Source: Magicicada septendecula (taxonomy: Eukaryota; Arthropoda; Insecta; Hemiptera; Cicadidae). From it: a stretch of 64,000 bases of DNA. The DNA is taken from contig CM068367.1 of the NCBI GenBank assembly GCA_034769895.1, positions 115,676,573 to 115,740,572 on the forward strand, given 5' to 3'. This document shows positions 34,871 through 47,409 of this stretch, one piece after another; within the stretch, counting starts at the first letter, position 1, and each line of letters opens with the position of its first letter. The notes beneath the pieces were generated by a model, which was not told the DNA's origin, made no database searches, and saw only the letters and a list, made by a program, of their open reading frames with translations. A program made the position numbers and the translations under genes.

Positions 34871-36205
34871 ACGATTCTTCTTGTTCAATATAACGTTACT
34901 GGCCGGAAAATAATCACCAATTTCTTAAATATAATTCATTGCTTGCGATCACGTTACTTAATCGCATAACGGCTTAATTTAATTTTCATGCAACGGTTTT
35001 TTTTTATGAAAATAAAAGCAGATTGGAAGAAAAAAAACTTTCGTAACAGAGATAGAGACTGAAAAGCCAGACAGACGAGATATGCTTGTGAGAGAGTGAG
35101 AGGGAAGATAGTAATCAAGCTTTATTGTCCAGCTTGAATATAACAAATCCCATCTGACTTCGATCAATCATACGGTATCGAATTCGACCGTCCCCATGAC
35201 ATAAACCTGGCAGTGAATCGTGCCAAGTAAACAGGGTTGTATCATATCATGTTGTCGTTGAATTGATGCCGCGACCGACGCAGCTACTTTGTGTTTCCCA
35301 CTGACTCAACACCAGGTGTTTACTGTAATATGATACGACATCGCGGCAAATGTCAGACGCTGCTTGTCTTCTAAGCGATGTGTATTGATTTCATAATAAT
35401 TTCATACCTTCTCACAATCGACCGGGCGCGCCAATCCTTTCTCAAGTACTTCACGTTACTGAAAGTATTATTTCTTGTATGACTACAATACTTACGACTA
35501 CAATGACTACTCTAGCCTACATTTAAATTAAAACAATTAATACGCTGCCATAAAAAAACAATGATTAGTAAATGTAGTTAAAAAAAAATGGCTACGTATT
35601 CTTCTTTTCATTGCGTCTCTTGAATCCTCACATTGCCAAAAATGCTAATATAGTGCTACTGTACTCAATACTATTATAGTATATAGGATGATAGATATAA
35701 TAGTGTAATTATATTTATATATTATACGTCCGCCAAGATCGTAAGCGTCGTTAAGACATTCGAGAACTAAACAGGAAGAACTCGATTACCACGTGTGTGT
35801 TATATGTTTCCCAAGCACTGGCAAGAGGTTCTTATCAACAAACATTCGAGCAGACCAAGTTACAAGGAGGAACAGAATAACCTGCTTCTGACAGGAAAAA
35901 TCCAAGAGAAAATTATAAAACAAGATTACCCGTTGATCTGCGTGGTCGGACTTGTACTAACAGCACTGTTTTGTTTATAACGTTTTATCGATATCGTTGT
36001 TAATGCCTAACGTTGACTATTCTATAATGTGCTGAGTGGTAAAGTAGTGGTAAGCTGAGAATCCGAAAGTTTGCTGTTATTAAGGAAAGTGTTATATAAA
36101 GTAGAACTCCACAAGCAAGAGGGCAGCCTTTTAGAAACGATTTTTGGAAAAGGTTCTTCTGGTGTTCAGAAACGTAAGTTCGGAAACGAGGAAATAAATT
36201 TATAA
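34870..36205. other. No recognised feature
   Basis: AT-rich DNA with no convincing ORF or repeat. Confidence 0.5.
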
Positions 36206-36209
36206 AGAC

Positions 36210-36530
36210 TTTCATTTGGAGCATACGCACATATGGATCGGAAACCTGGACTTTGGGGAAAGTGCAGAGGAGCTACCTTAAAGCTTTTAAGGTGTTATGA
36301 TAGAGGAGCGCTTTAAGACTACCATGGATAGAAAGAGTACCCCAATGAGGAGGTTCTGAGGAGAGTGGGGATTTTTCTGATAGCGGAAATGAGAAGGTAA
36401 AATGGATGGGCACCTGCTACGCCATTCAAACTTGTTCAACAGCCTGATCGAGAGGCGTAATGGGAGGAAAGGCCCAGGCAGGAAGACTTGAATGGGTAGT
36501 TAAAGAAGGAAGAAGATATGTGGTGATCCA
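36210..36530 (+). pseudogene. LINE C-terminal fragment
   Basis: The plus strand with frame changes reads AYGSETWTLGKVQ, LRLPWIERVPNEEVLRRV, WMGTCYAIQ/GHLLRHSNLFN and SLIERRNGRKGPGRK. It matches the piece at 54000-54180 (MIERRNGKVRSRQE). No RT core; multiple frameshifts. Confidence 0.75.
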
Positions 36531-36539
36531 CGAAAAATA

Positions 36540-37720
36540 AGAAACTAATAAGACATTTAAAAATTAAAGCATAAAACTTGAAAGATTAGCGGCGTCTTAA
36601 AAGTGTTTTAATAGCCGAAAAGTGTCATCATATATGATGAGTGGACAGCAACGTCAAAAGGAGAATTAGAATTATCAGGTACACGTTGAAGCAAGGGAAG
36701 GTAACATTAGTGATGTTGGAACCAAATACTTTTTCTCATCGTTCACGAATGCTATAGGTAGCTGAAGTCTGGAGTATATTAAGTAATGCGAATTTGCATA
36801 ATGCGCTGTCATATCTGAAACTTACTAATTTGTTCAAAACAATAACAGTCTAAAAAAAGTAATACCATAAACAGAAACTGGAGAATTTCATAAACACTAT
36901 TCTGCAATGAAATCAGAATAAAACGAATTTTTGTTTCTTATTCATATTTAAATTTATTCATGAATTCCATAATTATATTCATAGATTTACATATATACCA
37001 TGTGTACCTGATTTACATTTATGTGCACCACCGTAATGTTTACCTATGACGAAAATACCGGATTATGGCAAAATAAACTACATGACACAGGAGGTAGAAA
37101 AGATAAAAACTGAATAACTATGAAGACTCACCCCGGTTGTTTGCACAAGAAAATAATGAAAAAGATAAAAACAAATGAACGCTGTAAAGAGATGATTCCT
37201 CAAGAAGTTATGAGAACGGTAGTGTTACAGAGAAACTCTCTCAGCCTAGGGAATGAAGATGATAAACTACAAAAGGCTAGGCCGATACATGGGCACACCC
37301 TCTCAACCCCCCAATCATATATGCGTCTTTCTGAAACGAGGGTCTTCAACTTTTAAAAGTATATTATAAAACTTTCAACCTTTATAAAACTGAATATTAT
37401 TTAAATTATTTAAGATGAATGTGATGTAGCTCGAGATACACATATAGCTTTGACACCTACAGGAGAGCAGTTTCGAATATCATTTTGAAAAATAGAAGTA
37501 GTGTAGAAGTAGAAGTAAAAGCAGAAGTGGTCATAATAGTTACATCACTCGAAAAGTGAACGGTGAATAAACTGAAGCAGTGCAAGTATTTCGCATTAAA
37601 ATATTTAGTTTTATGTACACACTTCTACATAGAAATGAAGTCATTAAGGAGAGAATGAATGTAAAAAATTTAATTGTTGATTTCATCCAAACACAAAAAT
37701 TACAGTAGTAGGGACACACG
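36540..37720. other. No recognised feature
   Basis: AT-rich DNA with short ORFs only. Confidence 0.5.
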
Positions 37721-37724
37721 AAAA

Positions 37725-37955
37725 TAATGGAACAGGAAAGATTCCCAAGGAGAGTTATGGAATGAACCCCACCAGGAAGAAGGAAAAGAGGAAGACCACC
37801 TATCACCTGGATACAAGAAATTCAGACTATATTGAGGGAACAAGAAATTGAAGAAGATCTTTGGATGGACAAGCAGCAGTGAAAGATGAGAATTCAATCA
37901 CTTCTTGGTTCTGGAAAATGTATAAACGTTGTACAGCCGGAATAATAATAAAAAA
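37725..37955 (+). pseudogene. LINE C-terminal fragment
   Basis: Plus strand MEQERFPRRVME, then TPPGRRKRGRPPITWIQEIQ and EIEEDLWMDKQQ, ending in an AATAATAATAAA tail. The G-R-x-x-R-G-R-P motif followed by a Trp is the usual end of non-LTR polyproteins. Confidence 0.7.
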
Positions 37956-38162
37956 TGTTCACTTATATATATTTTCTTGAAAAATATTCAGTCTCATTTA
38001 TAAATGTTTGTTATTATCCATAAAAAATACGCATGCAATTAAAAATATACGTGTGAGAGTGTGTGTGTCAAATGCACGCTCAAGTCCCTTTCAAACTTTA
38101 ATTTAATAATAAAATATATGATCAGCTATTTTATCTGTGTTAGCAGTCTTCATAACATCTTT

Positions 38163-38310
38163 GTTGTATTTTGTTGCTTCTCTGCTATGTACAATTTTCC
38201 CTCGAACGAGGCCTTTCCGATTCGCAACCATTATCAAGTTCTTACTACAACTAAGAACTTATCATCAAGTTGTAGTAAGAACTTGATGATGGTTGCGAAA
38301 CCGAACACCG
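38163..38310. mobile_element. Palindromic element D, right arm truncated
   Basis: The left arm (ATTTTGTTGCTTCTCTGCTA...CCTCGAACGAGGCC) is the same family as element B at 22.25 kb. The right arm keeps only the inner part, 38265-38306, with ACTTGATGATGGTTGCGAAA then CCGAAC; GAAA has become GAAC. The outer right arm is replaced by unrelated sequence. Confidence 0.7.
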
Positions 38311-38344
38311 GTTTTGTATTGCGTTTTGTATCGCTAAAGTGGAT

Positions 38345-38956
38345 ATTAAGGTAATTATATATAAAATATATTATTGCCTTTTAGCAGTAGGCTACTACAT
38401 TATGTATACGCAGGCACTCACAGATCCAATTAGCATAATCAGATTCCTGATATAGTATACACGTATGCATAGGCTTATACTCATTAATACATGATGCCAA
38501 TTATGAAAATATATTGGAAGCTGATATCGAATTAAATTACAAGTTATTAATAGCAGTTGTTACAAACGTTGTTAGCGGTATATGACCGGGCTGTATTACG
38601 CGCGCGCTCGTGTGTGCGCTTGCGGTTGTGTCGCTATCACGTTTTCCCTATTGTATTGCACAGGTGTCCTCAATTGCTGAGTTAATCTGACCGAGTTCGG
38701 TACCTTGTAACACCTACTGCTGACGCCATCTCAAGCAGCGGAGATAACGAGTGGATATCCGATACGTTCACCCTTTCGTCCCAGCAACACGTGAAGATCA
38801 GCACAAACACTTGTAACATTGTTTACATTACACGACGGGGTTGTAGGCAGTTGAAAACATATATATACAATTTTGTTCATCGGTGTCGTTCCAAACAACC
38901 AGTGTTTGGCGATGCGTAAAATTGACAGCAATCTTTCAACAGTAGGGTTTCAATGG
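38345..38956. other. No recognised feature
   Basis: Includes a GC-alternating patch (ACGCGCGCGCTCGTGTGTGC near 38598). No gene seen. Confidence 0.5.
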
Positions 38957-39739
38957 AAAATATCGGTATGGAGAACCGTACATGTCTTCCGTGTTCTAAG
39001 ATGTATGTTTAAAATCATTTACTTGAATCGGTTCGATAATTTCTAAAAAAATATCGCCCACCCTCAAAATATTTTCACAATTTGTAGATATTTTTGTTAT
39101 TGTGGGGTAGTCGTTTAATATAATGTTATTTTCTAGTCACATTATTAATAAAAATTAGGTACTTTATTCTTATAAAGAAACTGAACTACGCAGATAATGA
39201 TCCCTCTTCCTCAACCGAGACCCACCATTAATGATGTTTACACTTTCATAGAGTAATAGTTTTATCATATGTAATTTCTAAGGTATCATATCCTCCAAAA
39301 TTAAATATTCATACTTTACTTGATTTCAGCACAGCAATTTTCGAAAAATCACCCCCCTCCTCCTTCAACTACCCACTCCATTTACAATTATCTCATTTAC
39401 TATTTTACAGTGGATTGATATGACTTTATGTTCGGGGCACTTATTTGTTAAAATTAAGTACTTTACTCTTGTTAAAACACTAAACAATGCAGGTAAATAC
39501 CCCTCCCTCCTAACCAAACAACCTGGTTGCCTAGAAACAAAAGTATTTTATTTTTAACAATTACCATTGTTTAAAAAAGATTAAACGAATCTTTAAGTAA
39601 TGCACTCTTGAAAATAGCCCAATGTACGGAAAAAATAGCCCACAAATTCAAAAAAGCAGGATACAGAATCGCACACAAAACTACTAACAAAACAGAACAC
39701 ACACTATCAAAACACACACACAAAACACAAAACAAATTC

Positions 39740-40160
39740 GATCTACTTGGTGTTTACAAACTAAATTGCTCAGATTCCCAGACATAAACAAATTCCACAT
39801 AGGCCAGACAGGGCTAGCTTCAAACAAAGATACATTGAACACACAAAGGCACTACACTCCACTACAGAATCCACCTTAGCAAACCACCTCATTGAAGCAA
39901 ACCACACATACAAAAACATCGACATTAACATGGACATTCTACACGTATACATAAAAGGCCGAAAACTAGACACTCTAGAACAATTGGAAACATACAAACA
40001 CACGATAACACATAAAAACGACATCCTAAACGAACACACACAATTCAAATCACACGCATTATTCGAACATATCACACTCCACACAGACAACATCGATCTT
40101 TCAAAAGTCGATACCGTCGTCAAGAACAAGACGGACAGTGCTCCCAACGGCAGACTCTGA
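39740..40160 (+). pseudogene. Penelope-like GIY-YIG endonuclease fragment
   Basis: Plus strand FDLLGVYKLNCSD, then (after a frameshift) FHIGQTG, RYIEHTKALHSTTESTLANH and GRKLDTLEQLETYKHTI. This parallels GVYRLNCSDC...FYIGQTGR...LDTLERFEIYKAI in the element at 9.8 kb. The RT domain is missing and at least one frameshift breaks the nuclease. Confidence 0.85.
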
Positions 40161-40180
40161 AGAAGCTTTTTAATAGCAAA
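40147..40180 (+). ncRNA. Degenerate hammerhead-like motif after GIY-YIG fragment
   Basis: CTCTGAAGA, an extra A, perfect 6-bp stem GCTTTT/AAAAGC, then CGGTTC where GAAA is expected. It lies directly after the GIY-YIG coding end, as in the 11.4-kb element. The missing GAAA argues that it is inactive. Confidence 0.5.
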
Positions 40181-40619
40181 AGCCGGTTCAGGCTATAAGG
40201 TAAAACGTTTACGTTTTTACCCATAAAAAACTGTGCGTTCCGAGTCGGCAGTGAATTAATGATATTTAGTTAAGTAACGGACACGTCATGGACAACTAAA
40301 TCCAAGAATGTACTCTTGTTAAAACGTAAAACGTTCCAGGTAAACTACCCCTCCCCCTTAACCGATCTTCACCAAAATCAATAGGCCTTGAGTCCACTAC
40401 AACTCGGGTAAATATGCAAGAAAGTATTTGATTCTGATTGAACTTGCGGCAGTTATCGTTTGCCATAGAAAAATTCTACAAACACACAGACACTTTTCGG
40501 AAAATGACTTTACTTCATGTAGTATAATCAGAATCGGCCCTGATCTCGAACACGGTTTTTTCGTGATCACCTTATTACCATTTCCTTATGGAACATGGAA
40601 GTAAAAATGACACCAGCAA

Positions 40620-41456
40620 TGCTACTACATGTCGCGGAATTTATTAAAACAGATTAATAATAAGCTAAATTATTAATGTTTCAAGATAAATGTTTCAAGG
40701 TCATAAATGTACACACCCATAAAGTTGCATTATTCGCTATCACAGGTTATATTACAGCATCCGTTATAAAGAACTACACTTTACATTTCCACAAGTAAAT
40801 GCTAGATCCTGGTTATCTATGCAATTAATGCCCGGAAACATTACTTTTAGTACAGCTAGTAACAGCAAGTACGTAAACAATTTCCATGTCCACTATGGAA
40901 ATAAACAAGCCTTAATGTGTGCACTGGCTTTAGTTATGTGAAGAACTAACTGTAGCCACTTTAACGTCTTGTTTATACAGCCAACGGTCAAACTGTGGTT
41001 TTAAGCGCTGACAGATTTGTAAGTATACACAAGGGTGGGAGACCACTGTCTACGTAAGTCATTATGTATATATCAGTGGCCTGTTGTCCTCTTACATTAT
41101 TTAGTAATAATGTTCGTTATTCGTAAACCGCCTCTTTTATTTTTGCGATTACGTTTTAGCCTTTTTTTAATAAACCCTGCCTGGATCATAGGATTTATCT
41201 AACAGACCCTTCATCCTCATACTTTTTCTTTACCCAATTACTTGGCGTTACATCCAATGGGATGAACGGAATAACTAATTCTTATAAAATATCAAAAGGG
41301 ATTGTATCGAAGTGTCGCAACTAAGCTCTTAGAAAGGTCACTCATCAAATCGAACGTGGACAGCAACCCTAGGAAATTGCAATTCATATACTCACGTATG
41401 CGTGTAGTTTATTTTAAGTGTGTTGTATTTTAGACCACTTCTCATTTATTTTTATC
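40620..41456. other. No recognised feature
   Basis: AT-rich DNA, no convincing ORF or repeat. Confidence 0.5.
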
Positions 41457-41464
41457 GTAAGGGC

Positions 41465-41760
41465 CAGTGGCGTAACTATGGGGGTTCAGGGGGATTGACC
41501 CCTCCAGAGGTATTGAAAATTTCACAGAAATCCCACAATCACTTAACACTTAATGTAGGCTTATTTCTGAGTCACTTGCGTGCGATTAAATAAGGCTTGT
41601 AAATGATTATATGGGAAGAATCTTGAATACCTCATTTATCACGACGAAAATGGGGAGTCCAACTTTGAAGCTAGTCTCATCCACTCCCAGAAGCTAGTCT
41701 CATCTCCCCTAGAAACAAGTGTTATCCCCCTCCCAGGAGCAGCTCCTGGTAACAGCACTG
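41465..41760. mobile_element. Non-autonomous hAT-like element
   Basis: Left end CAGTGGCGTAACTATGGGGG; complement of the right end CAGTGCTGTTACCAGGAGC. Flanking 8-mers GTAAGGGC (41457-41464) and GTAAGGAC (41761-41768) differ at one position, fitting the 8-bp target duplication of hAT transposons. 296 bp, no transposase. Confidence 0.8.
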
Positions 41761-41769
41761 GTAAGGACT

Positions 41770-43310
41770 ATTATTTTCAACGTTTCATCTGTTTTTCTTA
41801 AAGAGTCAAAACGGATAGATGGATGAAAAATTGCGAGTGAGAGCGTATCAAATTGTCTTGTGAAATACAAAGCTACAAATATCTACGTACAATATAGACA
41901 GTGTTCAGTCATGTGGAAAAGGTTGGTTTAATTTCGATGAACGGTGCTACTGAGAGTGTTTGATAACATTTGTGTGCATTGAGTTGAGATTAATCAGAAG
42001 CTCGGAAGTATAAAAATTTCAACACGAATCACACTGCAGTGACTTGTTTAATTCACCAGTGATTTTCTGATTTATAAGAATTTAACTGCGTCGTGTGCGA
42101 TGAATCCTTTCCGGCAACCAATGTTTGTTCTACACACTATATTGGGTTAGCGGGAAAATATACATAACGCCATTTACAGGTAGACTGGGGACGTGATTCG
42201 TGCACGATGATGCACCAGATTACTTCACTCGTAATATTTACGAATCATTAAATAATACATACGGTAACCGATGGATTCCAAACTACATTGGTCATCACGG
42301 TCATCCGATATCACGCCATTCGATTAGTCCGTGAAATCATTGATTTATTCTAGTCGTATGGGCACACCAGGACAAAACGGCAGACTAGTCTGGCCGAACG
42401 GAGGTCACATCTAACAACAAAAACTCTTTCAATGAACTGTGTATAATAAGGTACGCTTACGCTTAACTATATCTCGTGGTAATAAACAATTTTCAAGCAA
42501 ATGACAATGTGCGTTTTCCATATTTTGCCACAGACCGCTTATAAATATCAATATCCTGTGACAGAAATACCTGTTCAACGAAGTCCTGGAATGTTATATT
42601 GTCCTGGAAGTCCTCGTATGATATTCATATCTCATTGCATATAAGGCCTACTCTGTCGTTAGGTCAGTGATAAAGTCTGCTTCGCATTCAACAACTCATT
42701 ACATGTTATTAGTTGTTCTATTGTGATTTATGTATCACCGTACTAATACTGACTTGAGGAATCGTTTCCAGAATATGAAGAAGAATAAGTAACTTTCGAA
42801 GCGATCTCCCAACCTCGTAAAAGTGCGAACATGTTAATTAAGTAACAGTTGTAACATGAACTATTCCGCATATAAACATCGTGTAAAAATAATCGTCGTC
42901 GTCGTCTTCAGCATCATCATCTTCGTCATCAACGTCTTTAATAACTTCATCACTGTCATTATCACCTGTAACTTAACAAGCATTTATGGGCCCTCGCCTG
43001 TTCCGAGAGTCGATTTCATTCGTTCCTTTTGCTTACTATAGCTACCTAATTTCCAACCTGTTGGGGTGGTCTTCCCAGGTCCTTCTCCACCTGATCTTTT
43101 AGTAACAATCTTTCTTTTCTCTGTGTCTATTACAAGTTTGAGCTACTTGTAATATATTTGCTTTGTCAGCTGTTTTCTCAAAGAATTTCATGTTTGCTTT
43201 GTCTCAGCTCTTTTCATGCGCCCTATCCATCTGTATCTATGTATTTTTAAAAATCTCATAACAGTGGGTCCATAGAGATGATAGACCACAGCTTTACAAG
43301 ACATGCGCAA
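41770..43310. other. No recognised gene
   Basis: 42890-42960 is a GTC/ATC-rich stretch; the reading frames over it are low complexity. Nothing else recognised. Confidence 0.45.
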
Positions 43311-43311
43311 A

Positions 43312-43498
43312 ATGCCACACTCAACACCCCTTTGTAGTTGTCTCAACGCTCTTCTCGCAAAGTCCCCTTAATAATTGATCATTACTTTGTGTTAGCGTCC
43401 ACAGAATGCCACACTCAACACCCCTTTGTAGTTGTCTCAACGCTCTTCTCGCAAAGTCCCCTTAATAATTGATCATTACTTTGTGTTAGCGTCCACAG
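43312..43498 (+). repeat. Perfect or near-perfect 94-bp tandem duplication
   Basis: AATGCCACACTCAACACCCC starts at about 43311 and again at 43405, and the whole unit down to GTTAGCGTCCACAG is repeated without visible change. The lack of divergence suggests a very recent duplication or an assembly artefact. Confidence 0.95.
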
Positions 43499-43499
43499 T

Positions 43500-46400
43500 T
43501 ATGAGTCATTTGAGCCTATATTTTTAGCCTTACTGTTTAAACTACACATATACGTGGGTTTGTTGTAGTTTCTTAACTACAATGAGCGACCGTATTGAGG
43601 ATAGTCCCTTGCGATAGGTCGAAAAGGCAGTTGCTAAGTGAGTAACAGAGCATGTTTGCATAGCGGTTCAGGCCAAAACCACGACTAACAGAGTTTTGTT
43701 GGCGAGATGACACAAAAGTGTACACACAATTTTTCTCCCACTGGCATTCGGCTAATATATTTTTTTTGAGACGCAAGCTACATCATGGTCCGTCATCCGT
43801 AAAAAGTCAATTTTCATGTTCACCTACAAATACTTGGCTTTGAGCCCACTCAGCGTCTCTTATTTTCTAATTTCAGTCCTCACAATGACTGTAGACACAC
43901 ACAAACACACATACACATTCTCTTACCCGTAGTCCCACGCTTTTTACCGACTGTAACGTTTTGCCGTGCCACACGCAAGCGCAGTCGTTTTTAAATTATA
44001 AAAATTACCGTGCGTAGTACGCAGACAGTCTTGCTTTTGTGAGAAACGTAGAGATTCTTTGAAAACGGTGTTTCTTAAACTAAAACCTGGGAATATAAAA
44101 ATCGCCGGGAAACAATTTCTGAAGTATAACGATCAGTGTGTGTAAAATATTATTTCCGTGTATTTTTTAAGACAATTTAAATCACACTATTATTACAAGG
44201 ATTGATAGGTCTAAGTACCATGTGACATAAAATACGTATTATCAAAGTAGGGGTATTTAAAATTTTAAACGGTAATTTTTAAAATAGTTCTTAGAGCGGA
44301 AATGCGGGAATTTCCAGAAGGTTAAGATAATTATTAGCCAGTAGGCCTACTTTAACATAAGGAAAAAACTAAAAACATTAGATGGACAATGATTGAGGAC
44401 AATAATACAGTTTATGAACAGAGGATGGAGAAAGAACATTCTTGGACACAAAACACGATTGGGGTGAAAACTGGATGGAGCGTGTTCTCACGAACGCAGG
44501 TCGCTGCTACGCTGTATCGTTATAAGGCGTGTGAAGAAGTAAGTTGCCTGATACGAAGAGGCATTCACGTCTTCCACGATTTGCTTAAAAATACGATGTA
44601 TTGAGAATGAAGAAATGCGTCGAACATGGGGTTCTTTAAACGATAAGATGTTCGTGGTTCCTCAGAATTCATAACACTTGGAAAAAACCGGTATCATGTA
44701 AGCGAAGAGAATCCAAATGTCAGATGCTTTAAATGAGAAAAGGGAATACTGGGAACTAAAGGAGAAAAGCCCAGAAACCCTGCTGTCAGGCACAAGGCGT
44801 AAAATTCATAACAGTAATTATCATCGTCGGGAGTAATTGGCTAAGATTTTTTATGAAACTACTACAACTGATAATTACTTAGAAACGTTGTGCAATTAAT
44901 TCCACGGCCTCACTTGAATTAGGTAAATTATGTATTGATTGATTTAACGAAATACTTTTTAATATTATGGGGCTCCACAGCAGTATTCACATATTGCCCG
45001 TAACATTTCCGGCGCATTTTCGGTGTAGTGTCCAGTATACTAGACAAACATTTTATCAACAGCCCGTCATGTGGCTTCCTTTTTTTATGCCTCTTATATT
45101 CTGAAACATGTGTTCCATTATCAGATAATATGACTCCGCACGAGGTCACCACACATACGGAAAACACCGAGGAAACAAATTTAACACATGAAGATGAGAT
45201 TTTTTTGGAATGGGCGTTCGACATTTGTGGGCACCACTGGTAGGTGAAACGCTCACCGCCTCATTACTCAGTGATTTAAATCTTGAGTAATGATTCAGTT
45301 ATGTCACAGAATGTCTTTTTCTTCGTCCTTTGACTATTACATTTTATTCCGAGTAAGTCGCTTCTCCCCAAAATTATCCTGATCTCAATATCCTAGTCGG
45401 ACTTGTTACTTTGATCAATAATAGAGCAGAGATACCAAAATTAAAAATTTCCTAAACAGTTTTCTATTATCTTGTACACGATACTGATTATCCTTGCAAG
45501 TTTTTTTTTTATAAGAATAACGCATTTCAAGACTCAAGATCTCGTTCATTGTACTGATAATTTTTTATTCACTAATAATAATATAAGGAAAGATTTTCTA
45601 AATTATTTGTGCAGCATTAAATAATATAAAGACGTACTGTACTTTTAAGTTCAATGCTGGGCCCGCGCATAAGCGTCTTTGCGTGTGTACATGTTTACAA
45701 TAGAAATATTAAAAAACGTAGACATGGAAACAAAACGCTACGATAACACAAAACGCAACGAATAACATTATGAGCATATAATAAAATATGAAGCAAAGAG
45801 AATAGTAAAAGAATAATAAGAAACACTATACACTTAATGGTAGGGTGGCAGAGATTATTTAATTATTATAACAATTTTAATAGTGAAATCTACTATGCGT
45901 GTACGAAGGTCGTATCTGTTGAATGAAAGATATGACCTTTCGACAAAATCCACCAATTAAAACATGTCAGTTTTCCCGTGTTAACTATAATAACGTCACC
46001 GATAATAAAAGCGTTATGACCTTACAGATAACCTAGGTAAACCCTTGTCACAGTACTTGACACATCTTTTGCTCCATTATAAGCTTAACGAAGGACATTC
46101 ACACTACAAACAATTACATTACCGCCTTTACCCGAACAGACAATATCCCCATCGTCCGGCTACAACGGAAACGTTTCCGTCCCTGCATGTGTGCTCTTAT
46201 CTTCCACTTAATATCATTCCACCCCCGCGCCCACCAAGGTATAACGTTGCTGAAAGGTATTCACCTACGCAGCTTGGGTTATGACGTCGAATGTGATTAC
46301 AGCACACCAGAGTGCTCTACAAAGGGTAGTCCGTGATAAAACCTTGCACGAACGGTACCCCCAGTTAATTAAAGCACGTTCTGATGGTTGTCTTCAACAG

Positions 46401-46930
46401 ACATCTCCGCCACGGAAAAGGGTTCGTAGATTCTCACCTGTTCGGATTAAAACAAGATAAAGTCTAACCACAGTTTATACAAGATAATTTGTATATACTG
46501 AAGCCGATATACAAGTGCTTGTTGTAGTAAGCAGGTTTATTTATCTTTCACTTATACAGTATAAACAAGTATATACTTGTGCGTTTATTGAAGATGTCAT
46601 TTTTAATTACTCTAGTATCCAAAAATAAAGTGAAATGTATACACCAAACTATTAATTTGGTATGTGAATAAAACGTTCAAGTAATTAATAAACTTATATT
46701 TGTCTATACAAATGTGCAATTGTTTTTTATGTTGCACCCCAATAACTCAAAATTCCAAAATTCTCTCACCCCTCTCTCCCTCTATCTGTATGATAAAACA
46801 CGTTATCTTCAACTTCAAGTCTCCTTTCTTCTCTATCTCCGCAAAAATTTTCCTTTTATTACTATTCCTCGTAATATTACTTATATTTTAATATAAATAA
46901 CGTATCGATTTGTTTCCAAACTTGATAATA
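43500..46930. other. No recognised gene
   Basis: Several short ORFs (43573, 44389, 44928, 45028, 46045) have no recognisable family and overlap on opposite strands. No repeat of note. Confidence 0.5.
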
Positions 46931-46931
46931 T

Positions 46932-47292
46932 TGTTACGAGGAGAGAGAGTGGACTGGTATCTCAAAGCACCGGAATTTTAAATTGATAGAGGAGTAAGTG
47001 ATACTCACAAGGTTTATTAAAACTCCTATAAACAATAACACTGCTATGTTGTGTGCGATTTTCTGCCATGCTACTTACACAGCTATCCAGTAACAACAAA
47101 TAGTTCACAAAAAATAATACCAGGCTTGTTAAAGACACCCTTTTACATGAAATGACTGTTACACAAGCTGTAACCTCAGTTTGATAACATTTTGCTAATA
47201 TCGACCTCTAATCGCTACTGTGAACAATTAACCGACTTAATGACTGACTGACTTAATCGCTGTGTTTACATAAGTCCAGCCAAGGCGTAACA
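46932..47292 (-). mobile_element. Probable solo LTR
   Basis: TGTTACG at 46932 and CGTAACA ending at 47292 form the same 7-bp inverted termini as the LTR at 25414-26004, although the interiors differ. On the minus strand AATAAACCTTGTGAG looks like a polyadenylation signal. The flanks (ATAT and AAGG) do not match, so the target duplication is lost or one end is wrong. Confidence 0.5.
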
Positions 47293-47307
47293 AAGGCTAG
47301 AAGTTAT

Positions 47308-47374
47308 TTCGGGATCAGGTTTATATAACCTAATCCTTGAAGAAGAGAAGAAGAAGAAGAAGAAGAAGAAGAAG

Positions 47375-47404
<30 letters not shown>
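47308..47404 (+). repeat. LINE 3' end with (AAG)n tail
   Basis: GGTTTATATAACCTAATCCT then TGAAGAAGAG and (AAG)n. The non-repetitive part is identical in kind to 51285-51315, the 3' end of a recognisable LINE, so this microsatellite is the tail of a very short LINE copy. Confidence 0.75.
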
Positions 47405-47405
<1 letters not shown>

Positions 47406-47409
47406 TATT

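Larger units (their letters stand above)
39611..40306 (+). mobile_element. Truncated Penelope-like element with target duplication
   Basis: 696 bp flanked by AATGCACTCTTG (39599-39610) and AATGTACTCTTG (40307-40318), a 12-bp target duplication with one mismatch. It contains the C-terminal GIY-YIG region of a Penelope protein and then a terminus ending AACTAAATCCA. That terminus is shared, inverted, with 56629-56675. Confidence 0.75.
38957..40615 (-). repeat. Reverse copy of the composite satellite unit, interrupted
   Basis: AAAATATCGGTATGGAGAAC at 38957 is the complement of the block terminus seen at 2211 and 13428. Monomer sequence (complement of GAAGATCGGTTAAGG) is at about 40355-40370, and the start segment TTCCTTATGGAACATGGAAG ends it near 40610. 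It carries about one monomer and one end block. A Penelope fragment (39611-40306) is inserted. Confidence 0.75.

Noticed and set aside
42880..43260. Possible LINE end on the minus strand (RWRRTWEDHPNR-like peptide)
   Set aside because: Only one short motif fits and no tail or neighbouring motif supports it.
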